Positions 45,372 to 52,713 of a stretch of DNA of 64,000 nucleotides are shown here, in pieces. This DNA comes from Bacillus thermozeamaize (GTDB lineage: Bacteria > Bacillota > Bacilli > ZCTH02-B2): contig LZRT01000010.1 of assembly GCA_002159075.1 (NCBI GenBank), positions 1-64,000 on the forward strand, in the 5' to 3' direction. Below the pieces are notes generated by a model, which saw only the letters and a program-made list of their open reading frames with translations, had not been told where the DNA came from and searched no databases. Position 1 is the stretch's first letter. Every line of letters begins with the position of its first letter. Both the position numbers and the translations under genes were made by a program.

Positions 45372-46679
45372 ATGCCGGATTTGTCTTCACAACAGGATGC
45401 ACTTTTTGCAAAAACAGGTTTCCTGCTTTGTTTGTGTCTCCTCGCCTGGCTGCTGTCTGCATCCGGCGCCCAGGCCCAACCCGAACAGGTTCCGCCGGAC
45501 ATCGAACCGCCCGATTTGACATCGGCGGCAGCCATTCTGATCGATGCAAACACCGGCCAGGTTTTATACGAAAAACAGGCGGATCAAAGATTTTACCCGG
45601 CCAGCATCACCAAAATTCTCACGGCGATCGTAGCGATCGAAAACGGCAATCTGGACGAGCCGGTATCCGTTTCGGAGGCAGCCACCCGGGTGGACGGAAC
45701 ACGCGTTTACTTGGTGCCGGGGGAACTGAAAAGCCTGCGTGAGTTGTTGTACGCGATGATGCTCAACTCCGGCAACGACGCGGCAGTGGCGATTGCTGAG
45801 CATATCGGGGGTTCCGTGGAGGCCTTTGCCCGAATGATGAACCAGAAGGCCAAAGAGCTCGGTGCGACCCACTCCCACTTTGTCAACCCATCCGGATTGC
45901 ATGACGAAAATCATTACACCACCGCGCGGGATATGGCCAAAATTGCGCAATATGCGATGCGCAGCCCCATTTTCAGGGAAATCGTCGCCACCAAGACGAT
46001 GCCCTGGAACGGGAAAGAGTGGGAATCGCAACTTGTCAATCACAACAAACTTCTCTGGCAATACGAAGGAGCAACGGGCATCAAAAACGGCTATACCTCC
46101 ATCGCCAAACAAACCTTTGTCGCCACGGCAAAAAAAGGGGAAAGCGAGCTCATCGCCGTCTGCCTCTCAGCCCCTTCCCAGCCACAAATGTACCGCGACT
46201 TGAAACTGCTCATGGATTACGGATTTGAGGCGTTTGAACCAATCCCTGTCGTCTCTGAAAAAGAACGTTTTTTCGAAAGAGACCGCTCGCGGGAAATCGC
46301 GCTGCGCACCAGCAGGGAGATTCATGTCCAACGCCCCGTCGCACACGCATCCATGAAAGAGGAGCCCATCACCAGACAGGTGATACTGGAACCTCTCCGC
46401 TATCCGATACATAAAGGGCAACAGGTTGGTCTTTTGAAGATTCAATGGGGCAACCAGCCGGCCATACAGGTGCCCCTTTATGCAGCGGAAGCCGTCCCGC
46501 TGCCGGAAGAAAAGCAGAATGAAAACACCCCTTCCCTTTCCCTTTTCTTCTGGCCGGGCATCGCCATGGCGGCCTTCGGCATTTTGTGCTTCATCCTGTA
46601 CCGGAAATATCGATTGCCCCGAAGGTGGCGGGACTATGTCCAGGGCAGCGTTCAGGCAAAGCGTTCATCCAGCTCTTGA
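45372..46679 (+). CDS. D-alanyl-D-alanine carboxypeptidase (PBP5/DacF-like)
   Basis: 435 residues. A signal peptide (LLAWLLSASGAQAQ) is followed by the peptidase S11 domain with SxxK in PASITKIL, SxN in LNSGNDAAVA and the third motif KNGYTS, where KTG is usual. A C-terminal membrane anchor (WPGIAMAAFGILCFILYRK) and a short basic tail follow. It trims the terminal D-Ala from peptidoglycan stem peptides. KNG in place of KTG could alter substrate preference. It is followed by the zapA promoter; the promoter overlaps the last codons. Confidence 0.93.
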   Translation: MPDLSSQQDALFAKTGFLLCLCLLAWLLSASGAQAQPEQVPPDIEPPDLTSAAAILIDANTGQVLYEKQADQRFYPASITKILTAIVAIENGNLDEPVSVSEAATRVDGTRVYLVPGELKSLRELLYAMMLNSGNDAAVAIAEHIGGSVEAFARMMNQKAKELGATHSHFVNPSGLHDENHYTTARDMAKIAQYAMRSPIFREIVATKTMPWNGKEWESQLVNHNKLLWQYEGATGIKNGYTSIAKQTFVATAKKGESELIAVCLSAPSQPQMYRDLKLLMDYGFEAFEPIPVVSEKERFFERDRSREIALRTSREIHVQRPVAHASMKEEPITRQVILEPLRYPIHKGQQVGLLKIQWGNQPAIQVPLYAAEAVPLPEEKQNENTPSLSLFFWPGIAMAAFGILCFILYRKYRLPRRWRDYVQGSVQAKRSSSS

Positions 46680-46704
46680 CAGAATATCCAGGATGGACTA
46701 AGAT
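46676..46704 (+). promoter_or_regulatory. Sigma-A promoter of zapA-cvpA
   Basis: TTGACA (46676-46681), 17-base spacer, TAAGAT (46699-46704). The -35 lies across the stop codon of the carboxypeptidase gene. Confidence 0.75.
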
Positions 46705-46742
46705 GTCTGGAACAACTGGGAGGACCATGAGGAGGAAATGTT

Positions 46743-47003
46743 GTGGCCGATGGGGAAAAAAACCGTGTAACTGTAGAGATTTTGGGAAAAACATACACGA
46801 TTCGCGGCGACGCTTCTGCAGAATGGATCCATGGAGTGGCGGAGTATGTCGATCAAAAGATGCGTGCCATCGCGGATAAACATCTTTACCTGGATACGAC
46901 GAAAATCGCCGTCCTCACCGCACTCAATCTGGCCGACGAATACTTCCGCCTGAAAGAGGAATATGAAGAACTGCTCCAGCTCATCGATGAGGAAGGGAAA
47001 TGA
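46743..47003 (+). CDS. zapA: Cell division protein ZapA
   Basis: 86 residues. It starts with GTG 46743, preceded by AGGAGGAAATGTT. The N-terminal beta/alpha segment NRVTVEILGKTYTIRGDAS and the C-terminal coiled coil (LADEYFRLKEEYEELLQL) fit ZapA, which cross-links FtsZ filaments. Its stop overlaps the start of cvpA by four bases, as in many Bacillales genomes. Confidence 0.94.
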   Translation: MADGEKNRVTVEILGKTYTIRGDASAEWIHGVAEYVDQKMRAIADKHLYLDTTKIAVLTALNLADEYFRLKEEYEELLQLIDEEGK

Positions 47004-47506
47004 CCATGCCTCATTGGATTGATCTTGTCCTGTTTTTTCTGCTGCTTTCCGCTGCCTGGATTGGATACCGGCAGGGGTTTCTTCGGCAATTATTCAACCT
47101 GTTGTCCCTGGTGATCGCTTTGGTTGCGGCATGGGCAGGATATCAGGATCTGGCTCACCAGCTGGCCTCCCTTTTCTCCATTCCCGTGCTGAAGATTTCG
47201 GTTGGATCACTGGAGCTGGGCATGCTGCCGCTGAAGATCCTTTCCTTTCTCTTGCTCTTTTTCGCCGTGCGCCTTCTGATTCGCTGGCTGGGCTCGTTGT
47301 TGGGAATCGTCCATGCGATACCGGTTCTCTCCACGGTCAATCGCTGGCTGGGATTGTGCCTGTCCGTGATGAAAACCGCCCTGATTCTTTTTCTCCTGTT
47401 CTCTCTCATCTCCCTGTTTCCCGGCCTGGAAAACACCATTTCCGGCTCCTGGGTGGCCTCGAAAATCCTGGAGTGGTCTCCGGAATTCATTCAATTGGCA
47501 CTTTAA
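47000..47506 (+). CDS. cvpA: CvpA family membrane protein
   Basis: 168 residues with four membrane helices: WIDLVLFFLLLSAAWIGYRQ, LFNLLSLVIALVAAWAG, LPLKILSFLLLFFAVRLL and VMKTALILFLLFSLISLF. The Gly-Tyr-Arg-Gln-Gly-type N-terminal motif is typical. CvpA is named for colicin V production in E. coli and here has a cell-envelope role that is not understood. Starts are possible at 47000 or 47006. Its end overlaps the convergent pseudouridine synthase gene by four bases. Confidence 0.92.
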   Translation: MTMPHWIDLVLFFLLLSAAWIGYRQGFLRQLFNLLSLVIALVAAWAGYQDLAHQLASLFSIPVLKISVGSLELGMLPLKILSFLLLFFAVRLLIRWLGSLLGIVHAIPVLSTVNRWLGLCLSVMKTALILFLLFSLISLFPGLENTISGSWVASKILEWSPEFIQLAL

Positions 47507-48237
47507 TCCCCTTGCCCGACAGTTTTTTTCAGCATCTGCACCTCATCCGCCGTCAAATGCCGGTACTGTCCCGGAGACAGGGCGGGGTCAAGCACCAGGG
47601 GCCCCATCGACAGGCGCTTTAACTCCACGACCTGCTTCCCCACTGCTCGAAACATCCGTTTCACCTGGTGGAATTTCCCTTCATAGATCGTCACTTCCAC
47701 GCGTGAATGCGCCCCCGGTTCTAAAACCTTCAGAATGGCCGGCTGCGTCTGTGTGCCATCCTCAAGCACGATTCCCGCGGCAAATTGCGCGACATCCTGC
47801 TCCGTCACATGCCCCCGGATCAATGCCGCATACGTTTTGGGAACCCGGTACTTGGGCGAAAGGAGGCGATGCGCCAGGGAACCATCGTTGGTCAGCAGGA
47901 GAAGGCCTTCCGTATACCGATCCAGCCGCCCGACGGGAAAGGGAGAATGGGCAGCATATGCTCCATCCAGCAGATCCAAAACGGTCGGCAGTACAGGGTC
48001 TACAGTGGCTGTGATCACGCCCTTGGGCTTGTACATCATCAGGTAAATCCATTCCCTGTAGACAATGGGACGATCATTCACCTCGATCTTGTCCACATCC
48101 GGATCGACATGTTGGCCGCCGTCAGTTGCGATGCTGCCGTTGACGCTAACGCGCCCCGCTTTGACAAGCCTTTTCACCTCTTTTCGGCTGCCCAGTCCTG
48201 CCCGGGATAACACTTTATCCAGCCGCTGTTTGGCCAT
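47503..48237 (-). CDS. rRNA pseudouridine synthase, RsuA/RluB/E/F family
   Basis: 244 residues. An N-terminal S4 domain (QRLDKVLSRAGLGSRKEVK) precedes the catalytic domain with GRLDRYTEGLLLLTNDG, whose Asp is the nucleophile. The small size and end LTADEV suggest a 16S rRNA U516-type enzyme such as B. subtilis YtzG, though target choice cannot be read from the sequence. It converges on cvpA, with a four-base overlap. Confidence 0.93.
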   Translation of the reverse strand: MAKQRLDKVLSRAGLGSRKEVKRLVKAGRVSVNGSIATDGGQHVDPDVDKIEVNDRPIVYREWIYLMMYKPKGVITATVDPVLPTVLDLLDGAYAAHSPFPVGRLDRYTEGLLLLTNDGSLAHRLLSPKYRVPKTYAALIRGHVTEQDVAQFAAGIVLEDGTQTQPAILKVLEPGAHSRVEVTIYEGKFHQVKRMFRAVGKQVVELKRLSMGPLVLDPALSPGQYRHLTADEVQMLKKTVGQGD

Positions 48238-48265
48238 TTTTCCGTCGGCTACCTCCCTGATGCCC

Positions 48266-48293
48266 CTTGCGAGCTTTCTGAATCATGTATAAT
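48266..48293 (+). promoter_or_regulatory. Candidate promoter of yfhH
   Basis: TATAAT (48288-48293) with CTTGCG/TTGCGA at 15-16 bases, between two divergent genes. Confidence 0.45.
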
Positions 48294-48375
48294 GGTGGAA
48301 GAAATAAGGATGATTGTAGTTGTCCGATGCTGATTCTGACATCTACATCCATCGTTCGACGAGGAGTGTGACAGC

Positions 48376-48711
48376 ATGTTTTACAGTCAAATGCGCCGCG
48401 ACGAACTGCTCCGGGAAGTGGATCGGTTGCGGAAGGAAATGGAAATCCGAAAAGACCAAGGTCTCTGGAATGCGGTTGCTGTCCTGGAACAAAAGATGAA
48501 CATGGCGCTATCCTATCTTCAGAAAGATCACCAGTCGATCCAGGTCGGCCAGACATACACCGTAAAAGGATACCCGGGCGTGTTTCGGGTCACGCGCATC
48601 AAGGGCGTGATGGCTTGGGGCACATTTGCCGAGGATGAATCCCGGGAAGAACGCGCCTTTCCGTTTAACCTCCTGACGCCGCATCAGGCCCGGCCTACGG
48701 ATACCGCTTAA
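48376..48711 (+). CDS. yfhH: YfhH-family protein (DUF1811)
   Basis: 111 residues. It starts MFYSQMRRDELLREVDRLR and ends with PFNLLTPHQ, consistent with DUF1811/YfhH of Bacillus. An N-terminal two-helix hairpin (ALSYLQKDHQSIQ) precedes a small beta domain with VGQTYTVKGYPGVFRV and GVMAWGTFA. The function is unknown. ATG 48376 has GAGGAGTGTGACAGC upstream. It converges with mntR, 15 bases away. Confidence 0.85.
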   Translation: MFYSQMRRDELLREVDRLRKEMEIRKDQGLWNAVAVLEQKMNMALSYLQKDHQSIQVGQTYTVKGYPGVFRVTRIKGVMAWGTFAEDESREERAFPFNLLTPHQARPTDTA

Positions 48712-48726
48712 GCGGAAAAGGGGACC

Positions 48727-49176
48727 TTAGTCCTGGTCCGCCTCTTCATCATCCTGATCTTTCTCCGAATCCAGGAATCGCTGATACGCCTCCTGCCATT
48801 CGGGATGCTGCTTGCTGAACCGGATAAATTTCATGATTTGATGCAAGGTTTCTGTGCTGATGTGGTGTTCGATCCCTTCCACATCCCGGTAGATGACCTC
48901 TTCATCCTCGACACCGAGCAACTGCAGAAACACTTCCAGCACCTGGTGGCGGTCATGCAGAAATTGGCCCAATTCATGTCCCTTGTCCGTCAGGACAATG
49001 CCGCCGTACTTCTCATAGTTGACGAGATCTTTATCCCCCATTTTCTGAATCATGCGGGAGACGGACGGCAACTGTAGACCCAGCGCCTGCGCCACATCAC
49101 TCACACGGGCATAGCCTTTTTTCTGACTGATTTGATAAATTTTTTCAAGATAATCTTCCATGCTGGGGGTGGGCAC
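48727..49176 (-). CDS. mntR: Manganese-responsive regulator MntR
   Basis: 149 residues of the DtxR/MntR family. The start MPTPSMEDYLEKIYQI places the metal ligands Asp8 and Glu11 as in B. subtilis MntR. The winged helix is YARVSDVAQALGLQLPSVSR, and DVEGIEHH supplies the later Glu/His metal ligands. It represses manganese uptake genes when Mn(II) is bound. No mntH or mntABC lies in this window. An acidic tail (EKDQDDEEADQD) is longer than in B. subtilis. It is divergent from lrgA. Confidence 0.93.
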   Translation of the reverse strand: MPTPSMEDYLEKIYQISQKKGYARVSDVAQALGLQLPSVSRMIQKMGDKDLVNYEKYGGIVLTDKGHELGQFLHDRHQVLEVFLQLLGVEDEEVIYRDVEGIEHHISTETLHQIMKFIRFSKQHPEWQEAYQRFLDSEKDQDDEEADQD

Positions 49177-49288
49177 GGGTCACTCCTCCTTGCAAGTAAA
49201 GCTACCTCAACATCATGTCTTTTTAGTATATGTTATCTTTCCGGCGCCGATCAAGTAAACCCAAAAAGGAGAGCATAGGAGGAACAAA

Positions 49289-49648
49289 ATGAGAGGTTTA
49301 GCCATTTTGCTCGCGTTTCAGTTGGCCGGTTGGGCATTGCATGAATTTGCCCGCATTCCCTTGCCAGCCAATGTGCTGGGCTTTTTTCTTTTGACGGCGG
49401 CACTGTTGAGCGGTTTGGTAAAGATGGTCTGGATCGAGGAGACTGCCGAGTGGCTGCTAAGCCACATGACGCTCTTTTTCGTGCCTTTTGTCGTCAGTAC
49501 GATGACCTTTTTTCCGGTGTTGATCAATCAGGCGCTGCCCATTTTGGCCAGCATGGTTCTCAGCACGTGGGTTGTCCTGTGGGCCACCGCCCGGACCACC
49601 CAGCATCTCAACCGAAAGGAGCGAATCCGGCGTGGAACCGTGGAATAA
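49289..49648 (+). CDS. lrgA: LrgA/CidA-like holin-type protein
   Basis: 119 residues with four membrane helices and the family motif LPANVLGFFLL. CidA/LrgA proteins act with a partner membrane protein and influence autolysis, export of small molecules or overflow metabolism. ATG 49289 has AGGAGGAACAAA upstream. The stop overlaps the lrgB start region by about 17 bases, a usual arrangement for these pairs. Confidence 0.9.
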   Translation: MRGLAILLAFQLAGWALHEFARIPLPANVLGFFLLTAALLSGLVKMVWIEETAEWLLSHMTLFFVPFVVSTMTFFPVLINQALPILASMVLSTWVVLWATARTTQHLNRKERIRRGTVE

Positions 49649-50318
49649 TCCCCTCTTCGGGGTCAGCCTGACTGTCGGCTTGTATACGGCAATGAGCCTG
49701 TTAAACAGGCGGTGGAAATGGGTCAATCCGCTCTTTTTTTCTGCCGGACTGATCATTCTCATCCTGCTCGTGACCGGGATCGATCACGAGGCTTATCAAG
49801 CGGGCGGGCAGTTGGTCAGCTTCTTCCTCGGACCGGCCACCGTGGCGCTGGCCGTCCCCTTCGTCAAACAAATGCACGCTTTCCGCAAGCACCGCCTGGG
49901 CATCCTGACAGGTGTGATCGCCGGCAGTGTGCTGGGCATCCTGTCCGCCGGCGGGATCGCCTGGCTGTGCGGAGGGCAGATGGAGGTGATCCTGAGCATG
50001 ATTCCAAAGTCGGTCACCTCTCCCATCTCGGCCGAACTGTCGCGCGAATTGGGAGGCATCCCCGGCCTGACCGTGGTCGTCACCGTCCTGGCCGGGCTTT
50101 TGGGCAACCTGTTCGGCTATTCGCTGCTGAAGAAGATGAACATTGATGATCCGGTGGCCAGGGGTGTGGCCATGGGCACCGCCGCCCACGGCATCGGCAC
50201 GGCCCGCGCCCTGCAGGAATCGCCGGTTGACGGCGGGATGAGCAGTTTCGCCATGGCGCTCGCCGGCGTGGTGACCTCCATCCTGGTGATCCCCTTATAC
50301 GGTTGGCTGGGTCCGTGA
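49632..50318 (+). CDS. lrgB: LrgB/CidB-like membrane protein
   Basis: 228 residues from GTG 49632 (AAGGAG upstream). Six or more membrane helices surround the conserved PKSVTSPISAELSRELGG and GTAAHGIGTARALQ motifs of the LrgB family. It functions with LrgA. It ends the housekeeping region; the AT-rich island begins immediately after it. Confidence 0.94.
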   Translation: MEPWNNPLFGVSLTVGLYTAMSLLNRRWKWVNPLFFSAGLIILILLVTGIDHEAYQAGGQLVSFFLGPATVALAVPFVKQMHAFRKHRLGILTGVIAGSVLGILSAGGIAWLCGGQMEVILSMIPKSVTSPISAELSRELGGIPGLTVVVTVLAGLLGNLFGYSLLKKMNIDDPVARGVAMGTAAHGIGTARALQESPVDGGMSSFAMALAGVVTSILVIPLYGWLGP

Positions 50319-50382
50319 CATTCTCTACCTAATAAATTTAAATTGTGGGGCAAATTGCGCTGGGTTCATCCTGTCTTTTTAT

Positions 50383-50398
50383 AACGTTATATAACGTT
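50383..50398. repeat. 16-base perfect palindrome AACGTTATATAACGTT
   Basis: The sequence equals its reverse complement over 16 bases. It is near the left edge of the AT-rich island and could be an operator or a recombination remnant; there is no sign of a T-tract terminator. Confidence 0.7.
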
Positions 50399-50692
50399 TG
50401 AAGCGTATATTCAAGTATGTTAGGTTCTTGCGTTGACCGCAATTATAGCCAAAATGATAATCCACCGTAGACTTCGACTTTTTTAACCTAACCAAGGCAG
50501 TATAGATATACAGACTGATATGATGAGTACAGATAGTAATTTTTCCTCTAAGGCACTACCGATGCTAAAAGGAATCAAGTTTGTTTCAAAAAGGTGCTAT
50601 CCTTACAATAGTTCTTGTTTTATATTATAAAAACAATATTCTCTATATGTTTTTTATAATTACAATTCGACAAAAATAGACAGAAATATCTG

Positions 50693-50720
50693 TTGACATA
50701 TTCAAAATTATTATTAATAC
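50693..50720 (+). promoter_or_regulatory. Candidate promoter in the AT-rich island
   Basis: TTGACA (50693-50698) with TAATAC at 16 bases (50715-50720), in a run of TAATA-type repeats. The next possible start codons are 50878 and 51026. Confidence 0.4.
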
Positions 50721-50877
50721 TAATGCTAATAATAGTTAGTAATAATATAACAATGGCAAAACACTAGAGAGTATCTGTTCCAGATATCATCCATACTGTC
50801 ACATGAGTTTCTATTGTATGCGAACACTCTTTCCTGAAACTATAACTCGCACTAATTAGGGGGGTGAACAGATTAAT

Positions 50878-50973
50878 TTGAAGTGGAAATCTCGTCTGGA
50901 TACATCAATACCATCCTCAAGAAAAAGGTCTAAGAGATATTACTGCACCATTACTGGGAAGTCACACTTTTAA
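50878..50973 (+). CDS. Possible 31-residue basic peptide
   Basis: TTG 50878 opens a frame of 31 residues rich in Lys/Arg/Ser (KWKSRLDTSIPSSRKRSKRYY), ending TAA 50971-50973. AGGGGGGTGA lies about 10 bases upstream, one of the strongest ribosome sites in the island. It has no signal sequence and one cysteine. It could equally be a leader peptide or chance, and no family was recognised. Confidence 0.3.
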   Translation: MKWKSRLDTSIPSSRKRSKRYYCTITGKSHF

Positions 50974-51025
50974 ACCATTTAAGTTTATCTTAAAAATTAT
51001 CTTAAATACTGGGAGGTGCTACAAG

Positions 51026-51967
51026 TTGAAACGTTTATTTAATTTAGTTCTCACAATTTTCGCTTTCGCCAGTTTACTATTCACCAGCACAATAACTACA
51101 GCAAATACTGGTGAACCTATTGAACCTATGACAATCAACGGTAAAGATCTTTACCGATATGATGTAACAAACACTCCGTTGGGAAAGAAAATAGCTGAGG
51201 AAGCTACAAAGCGTCTTGAATCGCGGTATGCTCTCCGCGTTAACTCCGATGATTTGAAAGTTTACGACTTATCTACGAAACCGGGTGAACGCGATCTATT
51301 AATAATCCCCCATGAAATGGAGGTCGTTTCAGTAACGCGTAATTGGAATTCCAATGGACCTGTTAGAATGAGCGTTATTACAGCCACGACTGCTACCCCT
51401 TCCGAAGTGACATCCGATGGCGACTTAGATATCCAGGCGGCTACGTACAATCAAGTGGCTGGAAGCTGCTTTAATCGATATTACGAATACGCTGGCAGCT
51501 CACTTCAAGGTTGGATGGATAGCTGCTACAAACTATATAAGTATTCGCAGAGCATTTGGGATGGTAGCAGCTACAAAGACCTATATGCTATGTTTCATTA
51601 TGGATCTGCAAAAAGTAGCCTAGATTGGATGTTGACACGGGCTTCTCTGTGGAGCCGCCAGCACCCGAATAGTTCCCCTATGCAGTGGTCAGATTGGAAT
51701 CCCCGTTCCGATAGTAGTAGGAATTGTGGAACTGTAACACTCGGTTTCACATACGGTGTTGCCTCTGTTAACATGAATTTCACGCAATGTGATACCTGGG
51801 ATATTACAAAGTACAGTACTCCTGGAGAATTTAGGAATGACTGGAAGGGAGCATCTATAAATTCGGAACGGGAAGTGGCCTATGCCGTACAGGTTACCGT
51901 GCCTCAGAACGGGTGGCCACAGTGGTATCTCTACCAAGACCTTGACTTTGTACTTAACCGGCCATAG
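51026..51967 (+). CDS. Unrecognised secreted protein with four cysteines
   Basis: 313 residues. TTG 51026 has GGGAGGTGCTACAAG upstream. An N-terminal signal peptide (LVLTIFAFASLLFTSTITT) is followed by a region with no recognised domain. Four cysteines (about 148, 167, 234 and 255) could make two disulfides. The mature part is rich in Trp, Tyr, Ser and Asn, with NYR-type segments such as GSCFNRYYEYAGSSLQ and LGFTYGVASVNMNFTQC that look beta-rich. No catalytic motif stands out. It has its own terminator, and codon usage looks more AT-rich than the neighbours. It is the main unexplained gene of the window. Confidence 0.8.
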   Translation: MKRLFNLVLTIFAFASLLFTSTITTANTGEPIEPMTINGKDLYRYDVTNTPLGKKIAEEATKRLESRYALRVNSDDLKVYDLSTKPGERDLLIIPHEMEVVSVTRNWNSNGPVRMSVITATTATPSEVTSDGDLDIQAATYNQVAGSCFNRYYEYAGSSLQGWMDSCYKLYKYSQSIWDGSSYKDLYAMFHYGSAKSSLDWMLTRASLWSRQHPNSSPMQWSDWNPRSDSSRNCGTVTLGFTYGVASVNMNFTQCDTWDITKYSTPGEFRNDWKGASINSEREVAYAVQVTVPQNGWPQWYLYQDLDFVLNRP

Positions 51968-51972
51968 GCTTG

Positions 51973-52016
51973 AAAATGCACCGGGCCGAGATAGGATCCG
52001 GTGCATTTCCTATTTT
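51973..52016 (+). terminator. Terminator of the secreted protein gene
   Basis: AAATGCACCGG / CCGGTGCATTT perfect stem of 11 bases with a 13-base loop, then CCTATTTT. Confidence 0.88.
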
Positions 52017-52071
52017 CCCGTTAATGATAAGATAAGGAGGATTTATTCAGAACACGTAGGGAGTGGTTATA

Positions 52072-52629
52072 TTGCGAAACATAAGTCGCGCTATCCTTAT
52101 TGTAATTTTTCTCTTTACCCTGGCTGCCTGTAATCCCCAGGACCGTACATCGATAGGTGAGGTTACCGTAACGCCAGAGGAAGCACGCCAGTTTTTTATG
52201 GAAATTATAAATGATACGATGCATGGAAGGTTCGATCGATTGTGCCAGAAAGCTGTAAGCCAAACCCGATGCCAAAACGAGTTGCGGGACACGGTCAACG
52301 TGGCACCTAACGAGCTGCGTGACATGGCCAGCCTGGCACCTTTCGAATCGCCGCGTATCCGTAACATCTATCCGGCTGAAATCGCCTATCATCTCCCTTC
52401 AGGGAAAAGCCCCTTAGGACAGGTGGTCGTCGTGGAAGGACAGGACAGATTGGGCCGGTCCTTTGCCACAGAGGTTTTCGTATTTCGAGACGAAGGTCGG
52501 CTCGTGGCGAAAAACATCATTTGGTGGTCAGGAGCAAGCTATTCAACGGAGCTCCCACATACCACTGCCCCCAAGCCTAACGGTGCGAGAGAGCCAAGTT
52601 CAAGTAAGGATGAACCAATGAAAAATTGA
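52072..52629 (+). CDS. Unrecognised lipoprotein
   Basis: 185 residues from TTG 52072 (AGGGAG eight bases upstream; GTG 52063 lacks a well-placed site). The lipobox LAAC follows ISRAILIVIFLFT, so it is a lipoprotein of the outer membrane face. The mature part contains a helix-forming segment with CQKAV and RCQNEL cysteines and a later beta-strand region (GQVVVVEGQDRLGRSFATEV). No known domain was recognised. A Pro/Ser-rich tail follows. It lies 56 bases after the terminator of the secreted protein and may be related to it by function, but no shared regulation is visible. Confidence 0.75.
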   Translation: MRNISRAILIVIFLFTLAACNPQDRTSIGEVTVTPEEARQFFMEIINDTMHGRFDRLCQKAVSQTRCQNELRDTVNVAPNELRDMASLAPFESPRIRNIYPAEIAYHLPSGKSPLGQVVVVEGQDRLGRSFATEVFVFRDEGRLVAKNIIWWSGASYSTELPHTTAPKPNGAREPSSSKDEPMKN

Positions 52630-52640
52630 GAAATGAACTA

Positions 52641-52691
52641 AAAAGCATAAAGCCTGTAGACCTGCTCCATTCGGAACTTGTCTACAGGCTG
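52641..52691 (-). terminator. Terminator of pheT
   Basis: Perfect 11-base stem AGCCTGTAGAC / GTCTACAGGCT, and on the minus strand TTTATGCTTTTTAG afterwards. It may also serve the lipoprotein gene from the other side. Confidence 0.85.
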
Positions 52692-52713
52692 ATACCCTTT
52701 TGACGTAAGTGTG

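Larger units (their letters stand above)
50319..51025 (+). other. AT-rich intergenic region upstream of the orphan exported protein
   Basis: 707 bases with much lower GC than the flanks and no gene of more than about 40 codons that looks real. It holds the palindrome at 50383-50398, many A/T runs, a promoter-like TTGACA at 50693 and a short possible peptide gene at 50878. No transposase, integrase or terminal repeat was seen. The composition change suggests acquired DNA. Confidence 0.6.

Noticed and set aside
49177-49288. MntR box between mntR and lrgA
   Set aside because: No match to the TTTGCC...GGCAAA-like palindrome was seen.
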